Source: a virus. Taken from it: DNA of 64,000 nt. The notes under the pieces are model-generated. The model was not told the origin of the DNA. It was given only the letters and a program-made list of their open reading frames with translations, and searched no databases. Shown here piece by piece: positions 46,469 through 55,563 of this stretch. Within the stretch, counting starts at the first letter, position 1; each line of letters begins with the position of its first letter. The translations under genes and the position numbers were made by a program. Location of the stretch: positions 1-64,000 of the IMG/VR virus record IMGVR_UViG_3300013094_000019. The stretch is one strand, 5' to 3'.

Positions 46469-48109
46469 TCAAGTTCCTGTGTCGTCGGCTGGCGGAGGTG
46501 GTGTTACAAATGTATCGAGGCTAGTAGTGTATGGACTAGCTTTCCAAGTTGGAGGTTTAATATCTGCTGTAGCATCTCTATCTGTTAATACCGGTGTTAC
46601 TAAATTAGGATCATAATTTTCATGATTAATATATGGTTCTTTCTGTGGAATTCGTTGCATAATACTAGTCATTGTAGCTGATGCGCTAATAGCAACTTGA
46701 TGCACAGATAGTGCGATTGCAGGAGTAGCCGGTATTGCAGCAGTAGCTGGAACAGGGCCATTAAGGTTGATCGGAGCTCCTGTAATCGCTAAATTTCCTG
46801 CAGATAATATATTTGTTCCTTGGCCTGAAGAAAAACTATTTTGACCAGCAGTGCTAAAATTGGCATTACCAGTTACTGTGCTGAAGAAATTCGCAGCTAC
46901 TGTTTGATTCACAGACCCTGTAATAGTAATTGTGCTATCACCGCCGATGATAGTGGAACTATCTGCGCCAATTTCTGTCTGCTGTTTGCCTGCAGCTTTT
47001 ACATTGATATTTCTTCCTGCTTCAATATTAACATCACGGTCTGCATAAAAATTAAAATCATTACTGCTATGAATACTAATACTATCAGATGAATAAATGT
47101 CTATTTTACCATTGCTTGTTAATTCTATCCATGCAGTGCCTTTTGCATTACCTATGTAAATTAAATCTTCTGAATTATGCAAAAGGATTTGATGGCCAGT
47201 GCGTGTTCTAATGCGTACTAGTTCGTTGTGTGGAATCGTTGGGTCACTGGGTAGATCGTCGCCTTGCAAAATTGCAGCATAATCTGGAGCAGTAGTACTT
47301 GCAGGACCTTTACGCAAGAAAGCAGGATCACCGTCATCCATGACGAAAGTTGTACCACCTAATCTGCTACTAGGGACTCCGTCGACATTACCAGAGCCAT
47401 CATCAAAGGTAACTGTCGGGGCATTAGCTTGATTGTCTACAGGGCCGGGTGTAGATATTCCAAAGACCATACTAGGGGCTTCTCTCCTGGCAGAACTAGT
47501 AGTAATTCCTCTAATGTCGTCATGATCAAGACCTTGCGCTTTTAATACTTTAGCAAATGGATGTACTGGTTTTGGTATATCAGTGTCGTTAGCAAAATTT
47601 TGATCTTCGCTGTCATTTCCTTCACCCTTTTGTCCATAGTATCCTCTGTTATATTCTGCTACAGGTAATCTGTCCGAAGTCGATTCAGCATTTGTAGTAG
47701 TGGCGGCGACTCCAGGCATCATAAAATTCATACCTTCGTCTAGCAAACAGCCCATATAGTACCCATACTTAGGGTCACCATTAATAAACCATACCATAAC
47801 TCGTGTGCCAGGATCCGGAGGTAACATCCACATACCATAACTCTTTTGAGTAGAGTCATAACTATTATCATTACCAGAATTAGGCGTTAATGAAGTCCTA
47901 CCGGCAAAGGGCATCAGTGGACTGACTACTCTAATTGAACCATCTACTAAACTATTATCAGTAGGACGCAATAATTTAACTGCTATCCTGCCCATGTATC
48001 TCGAATCCTGGTGGCCAACAACAATAGCTAAAAAAGGACCTGAATTATCCTGTGGTAGTGCATTATAGCTAACATTTAAAAATTTACCGAAAGTTTGAGG
48101 TCGTCCCAT
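46469..48109 (-). CDS. 5: gp5-like baseplate hub/spike protein without lysozyme domain
   Basis: The 546-residue protein has an N-terminal OB-fold (GPFLAIVVGHQDSRYMGRIAVKL...LPPDPGTRVMVWFINGDPKYGYYMGCLLD). After a linker it has a C-terminal beta-helix made of short valine-hydrophobic repeats (DSISIHSSNDFNFYADRDVNIEAGRNINVKAAGKQQTEIG). This is the layout of T4 gp5/VgrG-like spikes. The T4 lysozyme domain, which should lie between the two, is absent. The end is Pro-rich (TPPPPADDTG). A separate M15-type peptidase gene at 57398 could take over cell-wall cleavage. Confidence 0.86.
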   Translation of the reverse strand: MGRPQTFGKFLNVSYNALPQDNSGPFLAIVVGHQDSRYMGRIAVKLLRPTDNSLVDGSIRVVSPLMPFAGRTSLTPNSGNDNSYDSTQKSYGMWMLPPDPGTRVMVWFINGDPKYGYYMGCLLDEGMNFMMPGVAATTTNAESTSDRLPVAEYNRGYYGQKGEGNDSEDQNFANDTDIPKPVHPFAKVLKAQGLDHDDIRGITTSSARREAPSMVFGISTPGPVDNQANAPTVTFDDGSGNVDGVPSSRLGGTTFVMDDGDPAFLRKGPASTTAPDYAAILQGDDLPSDPTIPHNELVRIRTRTGHQILLHNSEDLIYIGNAKGTAWIELTSNGKIDIYSSDSISIHSSNDFNFYADRDVNIEAGRNINVKAAGKQQTEIGADSSTIIGGDSTITITGSVNQTVAANFFSTVTGNANFSTAGQNSFSSGQGTNILSAGNLAITGAPINLNGPVPATAAIPATPAIALSVHQVAISASATMTSIMQRIPQKEPYINHENYDPNLVTPVLTDRDATADIKPPTWKASPYTTSLDTFVTPPPPADDTGT

Positions 48110-48110
48110 A

Positions 48111-50303
48111 TTAGCTACTTGCCCCCGATGACGTTGATGTAACTCCCTTAACTGTGTCTACTGTAGAACTATTAAGGATTTGATTCGGTGTAGCAGTATT
48201 CGGATTGTGTACGCCTACAATTCTATTACCTAATAGTTGTTGGGTGAATTTTCCTTGTACAAATCTATTAACTACTCTTGATACTGAATAGAAGCCGCTA
48301 AACAAAATTACCGGTGCTGTTTTACTCTTACCAAAATTATAAAGGCCAGTGGTTTGATTGATGTCAATCGGAGTTTGAAATGTGATATTAATATGATATT
48401 CTCCACCTTGCCAGTTGGCACTACCGTCAGAATTTAATAAGCGACTAAGGGGTGGAGAAACAAAATTACTGAAACCACTTGCTATTAAAAAATGTGGGTC
48501 TCCCTGAATTGTCATATCCAACACCATCATGTCTGATTGATTAGCTGTGGCTAGATCAAACCAAGTTCTAGCTATTTTAGTGTGGACGCTTTCTGTTCCA
48601 CCACCGCCTTTGCCCGTAGTATTCGAGTTAGTAACATTATATTTTACTAAAGAATTTTCAATTCCTTCGCTGAAGACCGGGAGATTGCCGTCAGCAAGTT
48701 GTCGTTGATTTGTCTTATTTGAATTGCTAGTATCCTTGCCGGGGGTAGTATTTGTTAAATTGTTATAGTCTTGTGTTGACAACGGTGATTGCGAACCGAA
48801 CGCGGTATACATTAGTGTACTAAATGCAACCTCAAAATTTAAAATTTCAGTATTTTTACCTGTGAAAATATAATTGTACGATTTTATTATTTCATTAGCA
48901 TAATTTTTAATCCCGATAGGTCCGGTATTTGGAGCTGCGGCTTTAGAACTATGTGAATCATATGGTATAACTCTGTATACTAGTACTTCTGGGTAATCGC
49001 CTGTAGTCGGAACATTGCTAGGATCTTGAATAATAAATTTCTGGCAATCAATTCTCCATAATCCTTTAAATCCGCTATCATCTATATTTTGAGGATCATT
49101 TATCATAGCTGCATATTGACTGCTGAGTATTACCTCATTGATCATATCCTCAATTTTTTGATCTTGACTAAATCTAAATTCGCTAGCTTTAATCTTAGTA
49201 GTGTTTTTAGCCTTATTAAAAGTTTTTGCTTTGGCATTATATACTAAATTATTTTTTTGTAATGGGTATACTGGAGTTTTAAATGTAACATCAAATCCCA
49301 TTGTAGCTAGTCCAATTTGATTCACAGTAGTATTTTGTGCATAGTTGTCAATTGATATGTTACCCGAAACTACAGGTTTTGTTTTTTGTACCCCAACTTT
49401 AGTTAATACACTTGCAGTGGGATCGGCAGTAGCTGAAGAAGTAGTAGTTGTTTTATTGCCGGCATTTCCTGCTGTTATATCATCAGGGAAAGTAATAATA
49501 TAAGTCTTAGAAGGCACACTTAGCCCATTCTGATATGTTGTTGTCTTTTGATGCTGATTCAACACTACCTGTAAACTTTGATCACCGGTTTGCAAAATTT
49601 CTTGTACGGTTGATCCGGTAAGAGAAGCATCTTGTTTAGCCCTTACTGAATCTTCGTTAAGTGCGCCGTCGATGAATCCAGTAGCTTCGCAGTAATGCTC
49701 TGCTCCTGCACCGGTGACCTTAGTAGTAATTTTAGCAAGACTAATAATAAAAAATCTTGTCGTATTTGGTATTGTAGATGACAATATGCCAGTTTCAGTA
49801 TTGCCTCTAAATTCTATCTTCAATACCAACGGTGCTGTTCTCCAGTTAATCCAATTTAATTGAACTGCTCCTGTTTGCCAAGCCAGCAAAAATAATCCCA
49901 TGCTATATGGTTCTATAACTTTAAATTTATACTTGCTCATGTTGGTATTATTACCATTCTCAAGACCTAATGCACAAGTAATTTCAAGATCATCAATAAA
50001 AAAATCAAATTGTCCGTAGGGAGTTCTAACTCTATTATTAGGCTCAGCATTAGCACCATGGAGAATCCATAAAGGACTTACGGTTCCCTTAATAACATTT
50101 GACGGATCGTTAACATCGTCAGGTGATAAAATACCAAGGCTGATAATATAATTCCAACTAGCATAGCTCGATAATGGGTTTGGAATTATTCCAGGTGGAG
50201 CTCCGGTCGTTTTCTTTGAACCTAACCCGGCAATTTTAGCAACACCTACTACCGCAGCTGTAACCGCTGTGACACTTGTAACTGCACTGACAACATTGGC
50301 CAT
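48111..50303 (-). CDS. baseplate hub structural protein (730 aa)
   Basis: This 730-residue protein sits between gp53 and gp5, where a hub protein such as gp27 would fit. It has a hydrophobic N-terminus (VVSAVTSVTAVTAAVVGVAKIAGL). DDLEITCALGLENGNNTNMSKYKFKVIEPYSMGLFLLAW fits a hub or tube-like beta-sandwich. GEYHINITFQTPIDINQTTGLYNFGKSKTAPVILFSGFYSVSRVVNRFVQGKFTQQLLGNR ends the fold. T4-like marine phages have similar unassigned virion proteins here. I cannot prove homology to gp27 by eye. Confidence 0.7.
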   Translation of the reverse strand: MANVVSAVTSVTAVTAAVVGVAKIAGLGSKKTTGAPPGIIPNPLSSYASWNYIISLGILSPDDVNDPSNVIKGTVSPLWILHGANAEPNNRVRTPYGQFDFFIDDLEITCALGLENGNNTNMSKYKFKVIEPYSMGLFLLAWQTGAVQLNWINWRTAPLVLKIEFRGNTETGILSSTIPNTTRFFIISLAKITTKVTGAGAEHYCEATGFIDGALNEDSVRAKQDASLTGSTVQEILQTGDQSLQVVLNQHQKTTTYQNGLSVPSKTYIITFPDDITAGNAGNKTTTTSSATADPTASVLTKVGVQKTKPVVSGNISIDNYAQNTTVNQIGLATMGFDVTFKTPVYPLQKNNLVYNAKAKTFNKAKNTTKIKASEFRFSQDQKIEDMINEVILSSQYAAMINDPQNIDDSGFKGLWRIDCQKFIIQDPSNVPTTGDYPEVLVYRVIPYDSHSSKAAAPNTGPIGIKNYANEIIKSYNYIFTGKNTEILNFEVAFSTLMYTAFGSQSPLSTQDYNNLTNTTPGKDTSNSNKTNQRQLADGNLPVFSEGIENSLVKYNVTNSNTTGKGGGGTESVHTKIARTWFDLATANQSDMMVLDMTIQGDPHFLIASGFSNFVSPPLSRLLNSDGSANWQGGEYHINITFQTPIDINQTTGLYNFGKSKTAPVILFSGFYSVSRVVNRFVQGKFTQQLLGNRIVGVHNPNTATPNQILNSSTVDTVKGVTSTSSGASS

Positions 50304-50304
50304 A

Positions 50305-50610
50305 TTATAATCCTAGTACTGTAAATAGGCTGCTTTTTTTAGGAATATAAATTTGCACACCTGGCACAAAATCTAAAATAGGATCTTGTATTACATCCAA
50401 ATTTCTTTGTGCAAAGACCCACCATAGTCTTTCTGTTCCATACAAGTCATAGGATAATAAATCTGGTCTATATGCATATTGACTTTGTATAACATACGAT
50501 ACGTCATCGGGTTCTGCACTCACTGACCTAATTTGAAAATAATCAAGGTATTGATTATTCAATATCGGAGTAGTATACCAAGGACTTGTATTAATATATT
50601 TGGCTGTCAT
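50305..50610 (-). CDS. 53: baseplate wedge protein gp53
   Basis: The 101-residue protein has the gp53 core PDLLSYDLYGTERLWWVFAQRNLDVIQDPILDFVPGVQIYIP, a LysM-like alpha/beta motif. gp53 clips wedges together in the T4 baseplate. It is shorter than T4 gp53 (196 residues), as in many T4-like marine phages. It starts and stops within two bases of its neighbours in the late operon. Confidence 0.87.
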   Translation of the reverse strand: MTAKYINTSPWYTTPILNNQYLDYFQIRSVSAEPDDVSYVIQSQYAYRPDLLSYDLYGTERLWWVFAQRNLDVIQDPILDFVPGVQIYIPKKSSLFTVLGL

Positions 50611-50612
50611 AA

Positions 50613-51596
50613 TTAAATGTAACTAAATGGATTGTTAAGATAGCCGCCTTCGACAAATCTATCAAGACTAAAGTTCTTGACACTGTTTCTACTATACATC
50701 GGAGTAAGCTCTACTTTAATTTGACTCTTAGTCGGTACATAGGCACTGCCGCCACTAACTGATCCACCGACACCAAACTGGCCTGCTAGTGCAGCCACTT
50801 GTCCGACAATGCCTGCTACATCATTAATAGCATTTAAAGTCCCGTTAATATCGGGAAATATTTGTCCAACCGCACCAGTTAAGCCGCTCACACTATCAGC
50901 AATACCTTGTATTTGGCCAGCAGCGCTGCCTACAACATTTGTTTGAATATAATCACAGTCGTTCATTAAATCGCAACTAAATTTTGTAATTACAACAGGA
51001 ACATTATGGAATACATAATTTCCGTATCCGCTTAGGAAAACTATAGGAGGAGGGTTGCCTGCTTTAGGATCAGAACCTGCAAACATTTTTGTTAGGCTGC
51101 GTAAATAATGCACGGCGGCAATCCAATACAGTGCCTGTGTGCTATCTTCAACATGCATTGGTGCTGTTATACTAATAGATCCGGGATCACTATTTTGAAA
51201 ATAATGAAACAAATAGTTTGTCTGTGTCGGACTTACACTTCCATATTTTGCACTAGACTGCATAGTGATCTGCGGAGTATAAGGAAATATGAGGCCGCCG
51301 GCACTTTTCAATGGAGCCAATACTGGACTGTTTTGAAAAGAACTCCAAGTACTCAAACTAAGTCTTACTCGCCAATCGTTAGGATCAGCATCACTAGTAA
51401 ATGCTGCGATGGCACTGGTAACATCGCCAATAGCTTCACCTGCGGCAGGAAGTCCACTAGAAGCCAATCTAGCGGCGCTGGCAATACCATCAACACTACT
51501 GGCGGCGCTGGCCAAACTACCAAGAGTGGATACTCCGGTAGCAGCGGAAGATACTAGATTTGATACATTTGCAACAGTTGTAGGAATTCCTGCCAT
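50613..51596 (-). CDS. baseplate/tail-tube cap-like virion protein (gp48/54-like)
   Basis: The likely start is the ATG at 51596 (MAGIPTTVANVSN) with AAGGAC before it; an in-frame TTG at 51629 lies inside the promoter region and is rejected. The 327-residue product has an Ala/Ser/Gly-rich helical N-terminus. A tube-like beta domain follows (DWRVRLSLSTWSSF, GGLIFPYTPQITMQSSAKYGS, ALYWIAAVHYLRSLTKMFAG, PPPIVFLSGYG, VPVVITKFSCDLMNDCDYI). It ends with KVELTPMYSRNSVKNFSLDRF. The fold pattern and gene position fit the gp48/gp54 group that starts the tail tube. The exact orthologue is not certain. Confidence 0.68.
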   Translation of the reverse strand: MAGIPTTVANVSNLVSSAATGVSTLGSLASAASSVDGIASAARLASSGLPAAGEAIGDVTSAIAAFTSDADPNDWRVRLSLSTWSSFQNSPVLAPLKSAGGLIFPYTPQITMQSSAKYGSVSPTQTNYLFHYFQNSDPGSISITAPMHVEDSTQALYWIAAVHYLRSLTKMFAGSDPKAGNPPPIVFLSGYGNYVFHNVPVVITKFSCDLMNDCDYIQTNVVGSAAGQIQGIADSVSGLTGAVGQIFPDINGTLNAINDVAGIVGQVAALAGQFGVGGSVSGGSAYVPTKSQIKVELTPMYSRNSVKNFSLDRFVEGGYLNNPFSYI

Positions 51597-51615
51597 AATA
51601 TTGTCCTTTGAGTAG

Positions 51616-51623
51616 TATTTAGT
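51616..51623 (-). promoter_or_regulatory. late promoter-like core ACTAAATA for the minus-strand late block
   Basis: The minus-strand ACTAAATA keeps the TAAATA core and lies 19 bases before the ATG at 51596. Its last base is also the first base of the TTGACA -35 box on the opposite strand. Confidence 0.5.
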
Positions 51624-51651
51624 TGACAAAATAAAGTGCGTAGTTTATAAT
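51623..51651 (+). promoter_or_regulatory. perfect sigma70 promoter for the gp55-gp47-gp46 operon
   Basis: TTGACA at 51623-51628 and TATAAT at 51646-51651 are separated by 17 bases. A start near 51658 leaves a very short leader with AGGAACGGG before the ATG at 51672. Confidence 0.88.
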
Positions 51652-51671
51652 AAACAAAATAGGAACGGGTT

Positions 51672-52511
51672 ATGATAACAATACCAGCCAAAGTAAATTA
51701 CCTAAACAACAAGGATATGTTGTTAGAAATACATAGATCAAAAACTTCGTATTGCAGTTTTATTGATCCAAAGTACCATCAGTATGATATTATTTTGCCT
51801 AATCTAGATAAAATTAATATCCGAACTATAGCCGAAGCCAAACGCAATCAAGCCAAGCGATTAGGTGAACAAGATTACCAGAGGCGAAAAGCTGCTGGAG
51901 AAAAAGTCAAGCAAGCAGATTGCGAAGTTGATTATAAAAAAATAGCTAAAACTGATTTAGTGTTTAGGATCATGACATTTGATCATATTCCACTCAATAA
52001 CACTCGTAAAAAGAATCCAAAAAGTCTTGCTGATCATAGAGACAAGGTTAACTTTCCTCCATTCCAGCATTGGAAATTCAATGACAAAGATGAATTAGTA
52101 TGCGTTGGTAAAAGTCATTGGAAGGGTAGCATCGAAAAGGGCAAATTTGACAAAGATGCAGGTCAAATTACTCCAACTTTAGCTAGAATGATGTTAAAGT
52201 TATGTGAGAGATATGCTACCCGTGGTAATGTTCGCGGATATACTTACAATGATGAAATGAAAGGACAGGCCATTTTGCAGTTAACACAAATTGGATTACA
52301 ATTTGACGAAAGTAAATCAGACAATCCTTTCGCATATTTTACTGCGGCTGTTACTAATAGTTTTGTTCGTGTTATTAATATCGAAAAACGCAATCAAAAT
52401 ATCCGTGATGATATTTTAGAAATGAATGGAATGAATCCTAGCTATAGTAGAACTGGTGCTGGCGAGCACGAAGCGGCACTAAAAAGACACAACGAGGAAT
52501 CAAGTGAGTAA
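51672..52511 (+). CDS. 55: late-transcription sigma factor gp55
   Basis: The 279-residue product contains YATRGNVRGYTYNDEMKGQAILQLTQIGLQFDESKSDNPFAYFTAAVTNSFVRVINIEKRNQ (about residues 178-243). This matches the T4 gp55 core equivalent to sigma region 2. gp55 directs host RNA polymerase to TATAAATA-type late promoters with gp33 and the gp45 clamp. It is longer than T4 gp55 (185), with an N-terminal Lys-rich extension. It is the first gene of an operon with gp47 and gp46. A perfect early promoter drives it, and it overlaps gp47 by 8 bases. Confidence 0.9.
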   Translation: MITIPAKVNYLNNKDMLLEIHRSKTSYCSFIDPKYHQYDIILPNLDKINIRTIAEAKRNQAKRLGEQDYQRRKAAGEKVKQADCEVDYKKIAKTDLVFRIMTFDHIPLNNTRKKNPKSLADHRDKVNFPPFQHWKFNDKDELVCVGKSHWKGSIEKGKFDKDAGQITPTLARMMLKLCERYATRGNVRGYTYNDEMKGQAILQLTQIGLQFDESKSDNPFAYFTAAVTNSFVRVINIEKRNQNIRDDILEMNGMNPSYSRTGAGEHEAALKRHNEESSE

Positions 52512-53517
52512 TTTATTTAAAAAAGTAGCCTGCTTTACCGATATTCATTTCGGTCTAAAGAGCAATTCATCAATACACAATCAAGACTGCGAAGATTTCG
52601 TAGATTGGTTTATTGCAAAAGCCAAGGAGGAAGGATGTGATACAGGTATCTTTATGGGCGATTGGCATCATAATCGCAATAGCCTTAACATTACTACAAT
52701 GGATTATAGCCTTAGGGCCTTGGAAAAGCTGGGGCAGGCGTTTGATAACTTCTATTTCTTTCCTGGTAATCATGATCTGTACTATAAAGACAAACGGGAC
52801 ATACACAGTGTGGAGTTTGGAAAGTATATACCTGGCGTCACTGTGGTACATGAGCCTACTACTATTGGAAATGTCACACTGTGTCCCTGGCTCGTTGGTG
52901 AAGAATGGAAAACTGTAGGAAGGAAAGGTGGCAAATATATCTTTGGTCACTTTGAATTGCCTAACTTTTTTATGAATGCCATGATCCAGATGCCAGATCA
53001 TGGGGAGATACAACTTGACAGTTTTCAAAACTATGAGCTAGGGTTCAGTGGGCACTTTCATAAGCGCCAACGGCAGGAGAATATGATCTATATCGGCAAT
53101 GCATTTCCGCACAATTATGCCGATGCGTGGGACGATGATCGTGGTATGATGGTATTAGAATGGGGAGGAGAGCCTGAATACTTTAGCTGGCCCAATCAAC
53201 CCACATTCCGTACTGTAAAACTAAGTCAATTAATTGACGAAGCCGATACTATTGTTAAGCCTAATCAACATTTAAGAGTTGCGCTTGACATTGATATTAC
53301 ATTTGAAGAGGCCAGCTTTATCAAAGAAGACTTTATGGCCAAGTACAAGATACGAGAATTAACACTAATAGCTGAGAAAAAGCAACTTGAGATTAGTACA
53401 GATATTGATATACAAGCATTTGAATCAGTAAATCAAATTGTAAGCAATCAATTAGTCAGTATCGAATCAGATGCCTTTGACAAAAACATGCTATTAGCCA
53501 TTTATAACAGCCTATGA
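52504..53517 (+). CDS. 47: recombination endonuclease subunit gp47 (Mre11/SbcD-like)
   Basis: The 337-residue metallophosphoesterase has the ligands FTDIHFG (D13, H15), FMGDWHHNR (D53, H55/H56), FPGNHD (N89-H90) and SGHFHKR (H184, H186). With gp46 it forms the SbcCD/Mre11-Rad50-like complex that resects DNA ends for recombination-dependent replication and helps degrade host DNA. Length and motif order match T4 gp47 (339). It overlaps gp55 upstream and gp46 downstream (ATGA). Confidence 0.95.
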   Translation: MSNLFKKVACFTDIHFGLKSNSSIHNQDCEDFVDWFIAKAKEEGCDTGIFMGDWHHNRNSLNITTMDYSLRALEKLGQAFDNFYFFPGNHDLYYKDKRDIHSVEFGKYIPGVTVVHEPTTIGNVTLCPWLVGEEWKTVGRKGGKYIFGHFELPNFFMNAMIQMPDHGEIQLDSFQNYELGFSGHFHKRQRQENMIYIGNAFPHNYADAWDDDRGMMVLEWGGEPEYFSWPNQPTFRTVKLSQLIDEADTIVKPNQHLRVALDIDITFEEASFIKEDFMAKYKIRELTLIAEKKQLEISTDIDIQAFESVNQIVSNQLVSIESDAFDKNMLLAIYNSL

Positions 53518-55295
53518 CAATCAAATTAAAAGAATTAACAGTTAAAAACTTTATGAGCGTGGGTAATAGTACCCAAGCAGTTGATTTAGATCAAGAAAAC
53601 CTAACACTCGTGCTAGGAGAGAATCTAGATCAAGGCGGCGGCGATAGCGGAGAACGCAACGGCACAGGTAAAACAACTATTGTCAATGCACTGAGTTATG
53701 CTTTATTTGGTAATGCGCTCACTAATATTAAAAAAGATAACTTGATCAATAAGATCAATAATAAGAATATGCTAGTTACGCTGGCATTTGAAAAAGATGG
53801 TGCTAGCTATCGTATTGAAAGAGGTCGCAAACCTAATGTATTAAAATTCTTTGTCAATGATCAAGAACAAGATACAGGCGAAACCGATGATGCTCAAGGG
53901 GATATGCGTGAGACACAAAAGGATCTAGATGATTTACTAGGTATGAGTCACGACATGTTCAAGCACATCATTGCGCTTAACACATACAATGAGCCTTTCT
54001 TAAGTATGAAAGCCAATGATCAACGAGTAATCATTGAACAATTACTAGGTATTACACTATTAAGTGAAAAAGCAGAAGCACTTAAAGAACTAGTCAGACA
54101 AACTAAAGAAGCTATATTCCAAGCAAATGCAGATATCGAAGCTACTAAGAAGTCAAATGATAATATTCAAAAAAGTGTTGATGGATTATTGTCGAAACAA
54201 AGTGCATGGCGACAACAGCAAACTCAAGATCTTGAAAAGATCGGCCGCGCGATTGTAGAACTAGAGAGCGTAGATATTGAAGCTGAGCTTGCGAAGCATG
54301 CGGAGCTAAAAGTTTACGAAGAAGCTTCGCAGAAGCTAAAAAGCCTGAATAAGGAACGAGCGACGTTAGACGCTGCGCTAGCGCAAGCGGAAAAAGCGGT
54401 AAAAAAGTATACCGCAGAGTTGGCCTCTCTCAGTAATAAGAAGTGTCATGCTTGCGATCAACAGTTGCATGATCACAAACACGAGGAGATGACTGCCGGT
54501 GCCATGAAACATCTCTCAGAATCACAACAGTATCAAGACAAGATCGCTGCGGACCTCGCCAAGCTCACAGCTGAAATTTCAGCCATTGGCGAGCTAAATG
54601 GCCGTCCGGACACTTACTATGACACTGTTGAGCAGGCTCTCAAGCATCAGAACAACTTGAACACTCTAGAAACTAATCTAACTATCCGTGCAGGCGAGTC
54701 TGATCCTTATCAAGAACAGATAGATGAACTGCGCAACACAGCCATACAGGCAATTAGTTTTGATGAAATCAACAGTTTGACCACTATGCGGGAGCATCAA
54801 GAATTCTTGCTCAAGCTATTAACGTCTAAAGATTCATTTATACGCAAGAAGATCATTGATCAGAACCTAGCTTACTTGAATAACCGATTGACTTACTATC
54901 TAGATCGCATGGGTCTACCACATACTGTAGTTTTTCAAAATGACTTGACCGTGATAATTACACAGCTAGGACAGGATTTAGACTTTGACAACTTATCGCG
55001 TGGTGAACGCAATCGCTTGATCCTAGGACTAAGTTGGGCGTTCCGCGATGTGTGGGAAAGTCTATATCAAAATGTAAACTTGCTGTTTGTAGACGAGCTC
55101 ATAGACAATGGACTAGACAGCTCAGGCGTCGAATCTGCACTGGCTGTGCTGAAAAAGATGACTCGAGAACGCAAAAAGAATGTGTTCTTAATATCGCACA
55201 GGGACGAGCTTGTAGGTCGTGTTAACAATGTACTCAAAGTCATCAAAGAAAATGGCTTTACATCATATGCCACGGATCTAGAAGTCACAGAATAA
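53514..55295 (+). CDS. 46: recombination endonuclease subunit gp46 (Rad50/SbcC-like)
   Basis: The 593-residue SMC-type ATPase has GERNGTGKTTIVNALSYALFG (Walker A), a coiled coil with a zinc-hook CHAC, the LSRGERNRLILGLSWAF signature and LLFVDELIDNGLD (Walker B). It works with gp47. Base use changes inside the gene: from about 54230 to 54660, covering the coiled coil and hook, GCG, GAG and CTC codons are much more common than in the flanking head domains. T4 gp46 is similar in length (560). Confidence 0.95.
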   Translation: MTIKLKELTVKNFMSVGNSTQAVDLDQENLTLVLGENLDQGGGDSGERNGTGKTTIVNALSYALFGNALTNIKKDNLINKINNKNMLVTLAFEKDGASYRIERGRKPNVLKFFVNDQEQDTGETDDAQGDMRETQKDLDDLLGMSHDMFKHIIALNTYNEPFLSMKANDQRVIIEQLLGITLLSEKAEALKELVRQTKEAIFQANADIEATKKSNDNIQKSVDGLLSKQSAWRQQQTQDLEKIGRAIVELESVDIEAELAKHAELKVYEEASQKLKSLNKERATLDAALAQAEKAVKKYTAELASLSNKKCHACDQQLHDHKHEEMTAGAMKHLSESQQYQDKIAADLAKLTAEISAIGELNGRPDTYYDTVEQALKHQNNLNTLETNLTIRAGESDPYQEQIDELRNTAIQAISFDEINSLTTMREHQEFLLKLLTSKDSFIRKKIIDQNLAYLNNRLTYYLDRMGLPHTVVFQNDLTVIITQLGQDLDFDNLSRGERNRLILGLSWAFRDVWESLYQNVNLLFVDELIDNGLDSSGVESALAVLKKMTRERKKNVFLISHRDELVGRVNNVLKVIKENGFTSYATDLEVTE

Positions 55296-55558
55296 TGCAT
55301 CAGGATGAAGAATTACATGCTCAGTTAATGGCTGCATTTCGAACTTACTTCGAAGCTAACCAGCGTTGGATGAACACTGGGACCAAACGGGCATGTATGG
55401 ACACTCGTAATGCTATGAGTGAAATACGCAGATTATGCAGTGAACGCCGTATTGTGCTACAAGAATGGCGTCACTGGAAGAACGAAGACATGAAACAGGC
55501 CAAAGCTCGTAGGCTCGCTCAAAAACAACTCAAGGCACAAGGCAATGATGATAATTAG
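55295..55558 (+). CDS. small basic hypothetical protein (87 aa)
   Basis: An 87-residue helical protein (HAQLMAAFRTYFEANQRWMNTGTKRACMDTRNAMSEIRRLCSERR...) with a charged Lys-rich end. It starts by TAATG overlap with gp46. Its TKRACMDTRNALSEIRRLC core resembles small conserved proteins next to gp46 in other T4-like phages; role unknown. Confidence 0.78.
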   Translation: MHQDEELHAQLMAAFRTYFEANQRWMNTGTKRACMDTRNAMSEIRRLCSERRIVLQEWRHWKNEDMKQAKARRLAQKQLKAQGNDDN

Positions 55559-55563
55559 AAGTC

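Noticed and set aside
51597-51629. N-terminal extension of the tube-cap-like protein from TTG 51629
   Set aside because: That extension would run through the late promoter core; ATG at 51596 has a good AAGGAC site.
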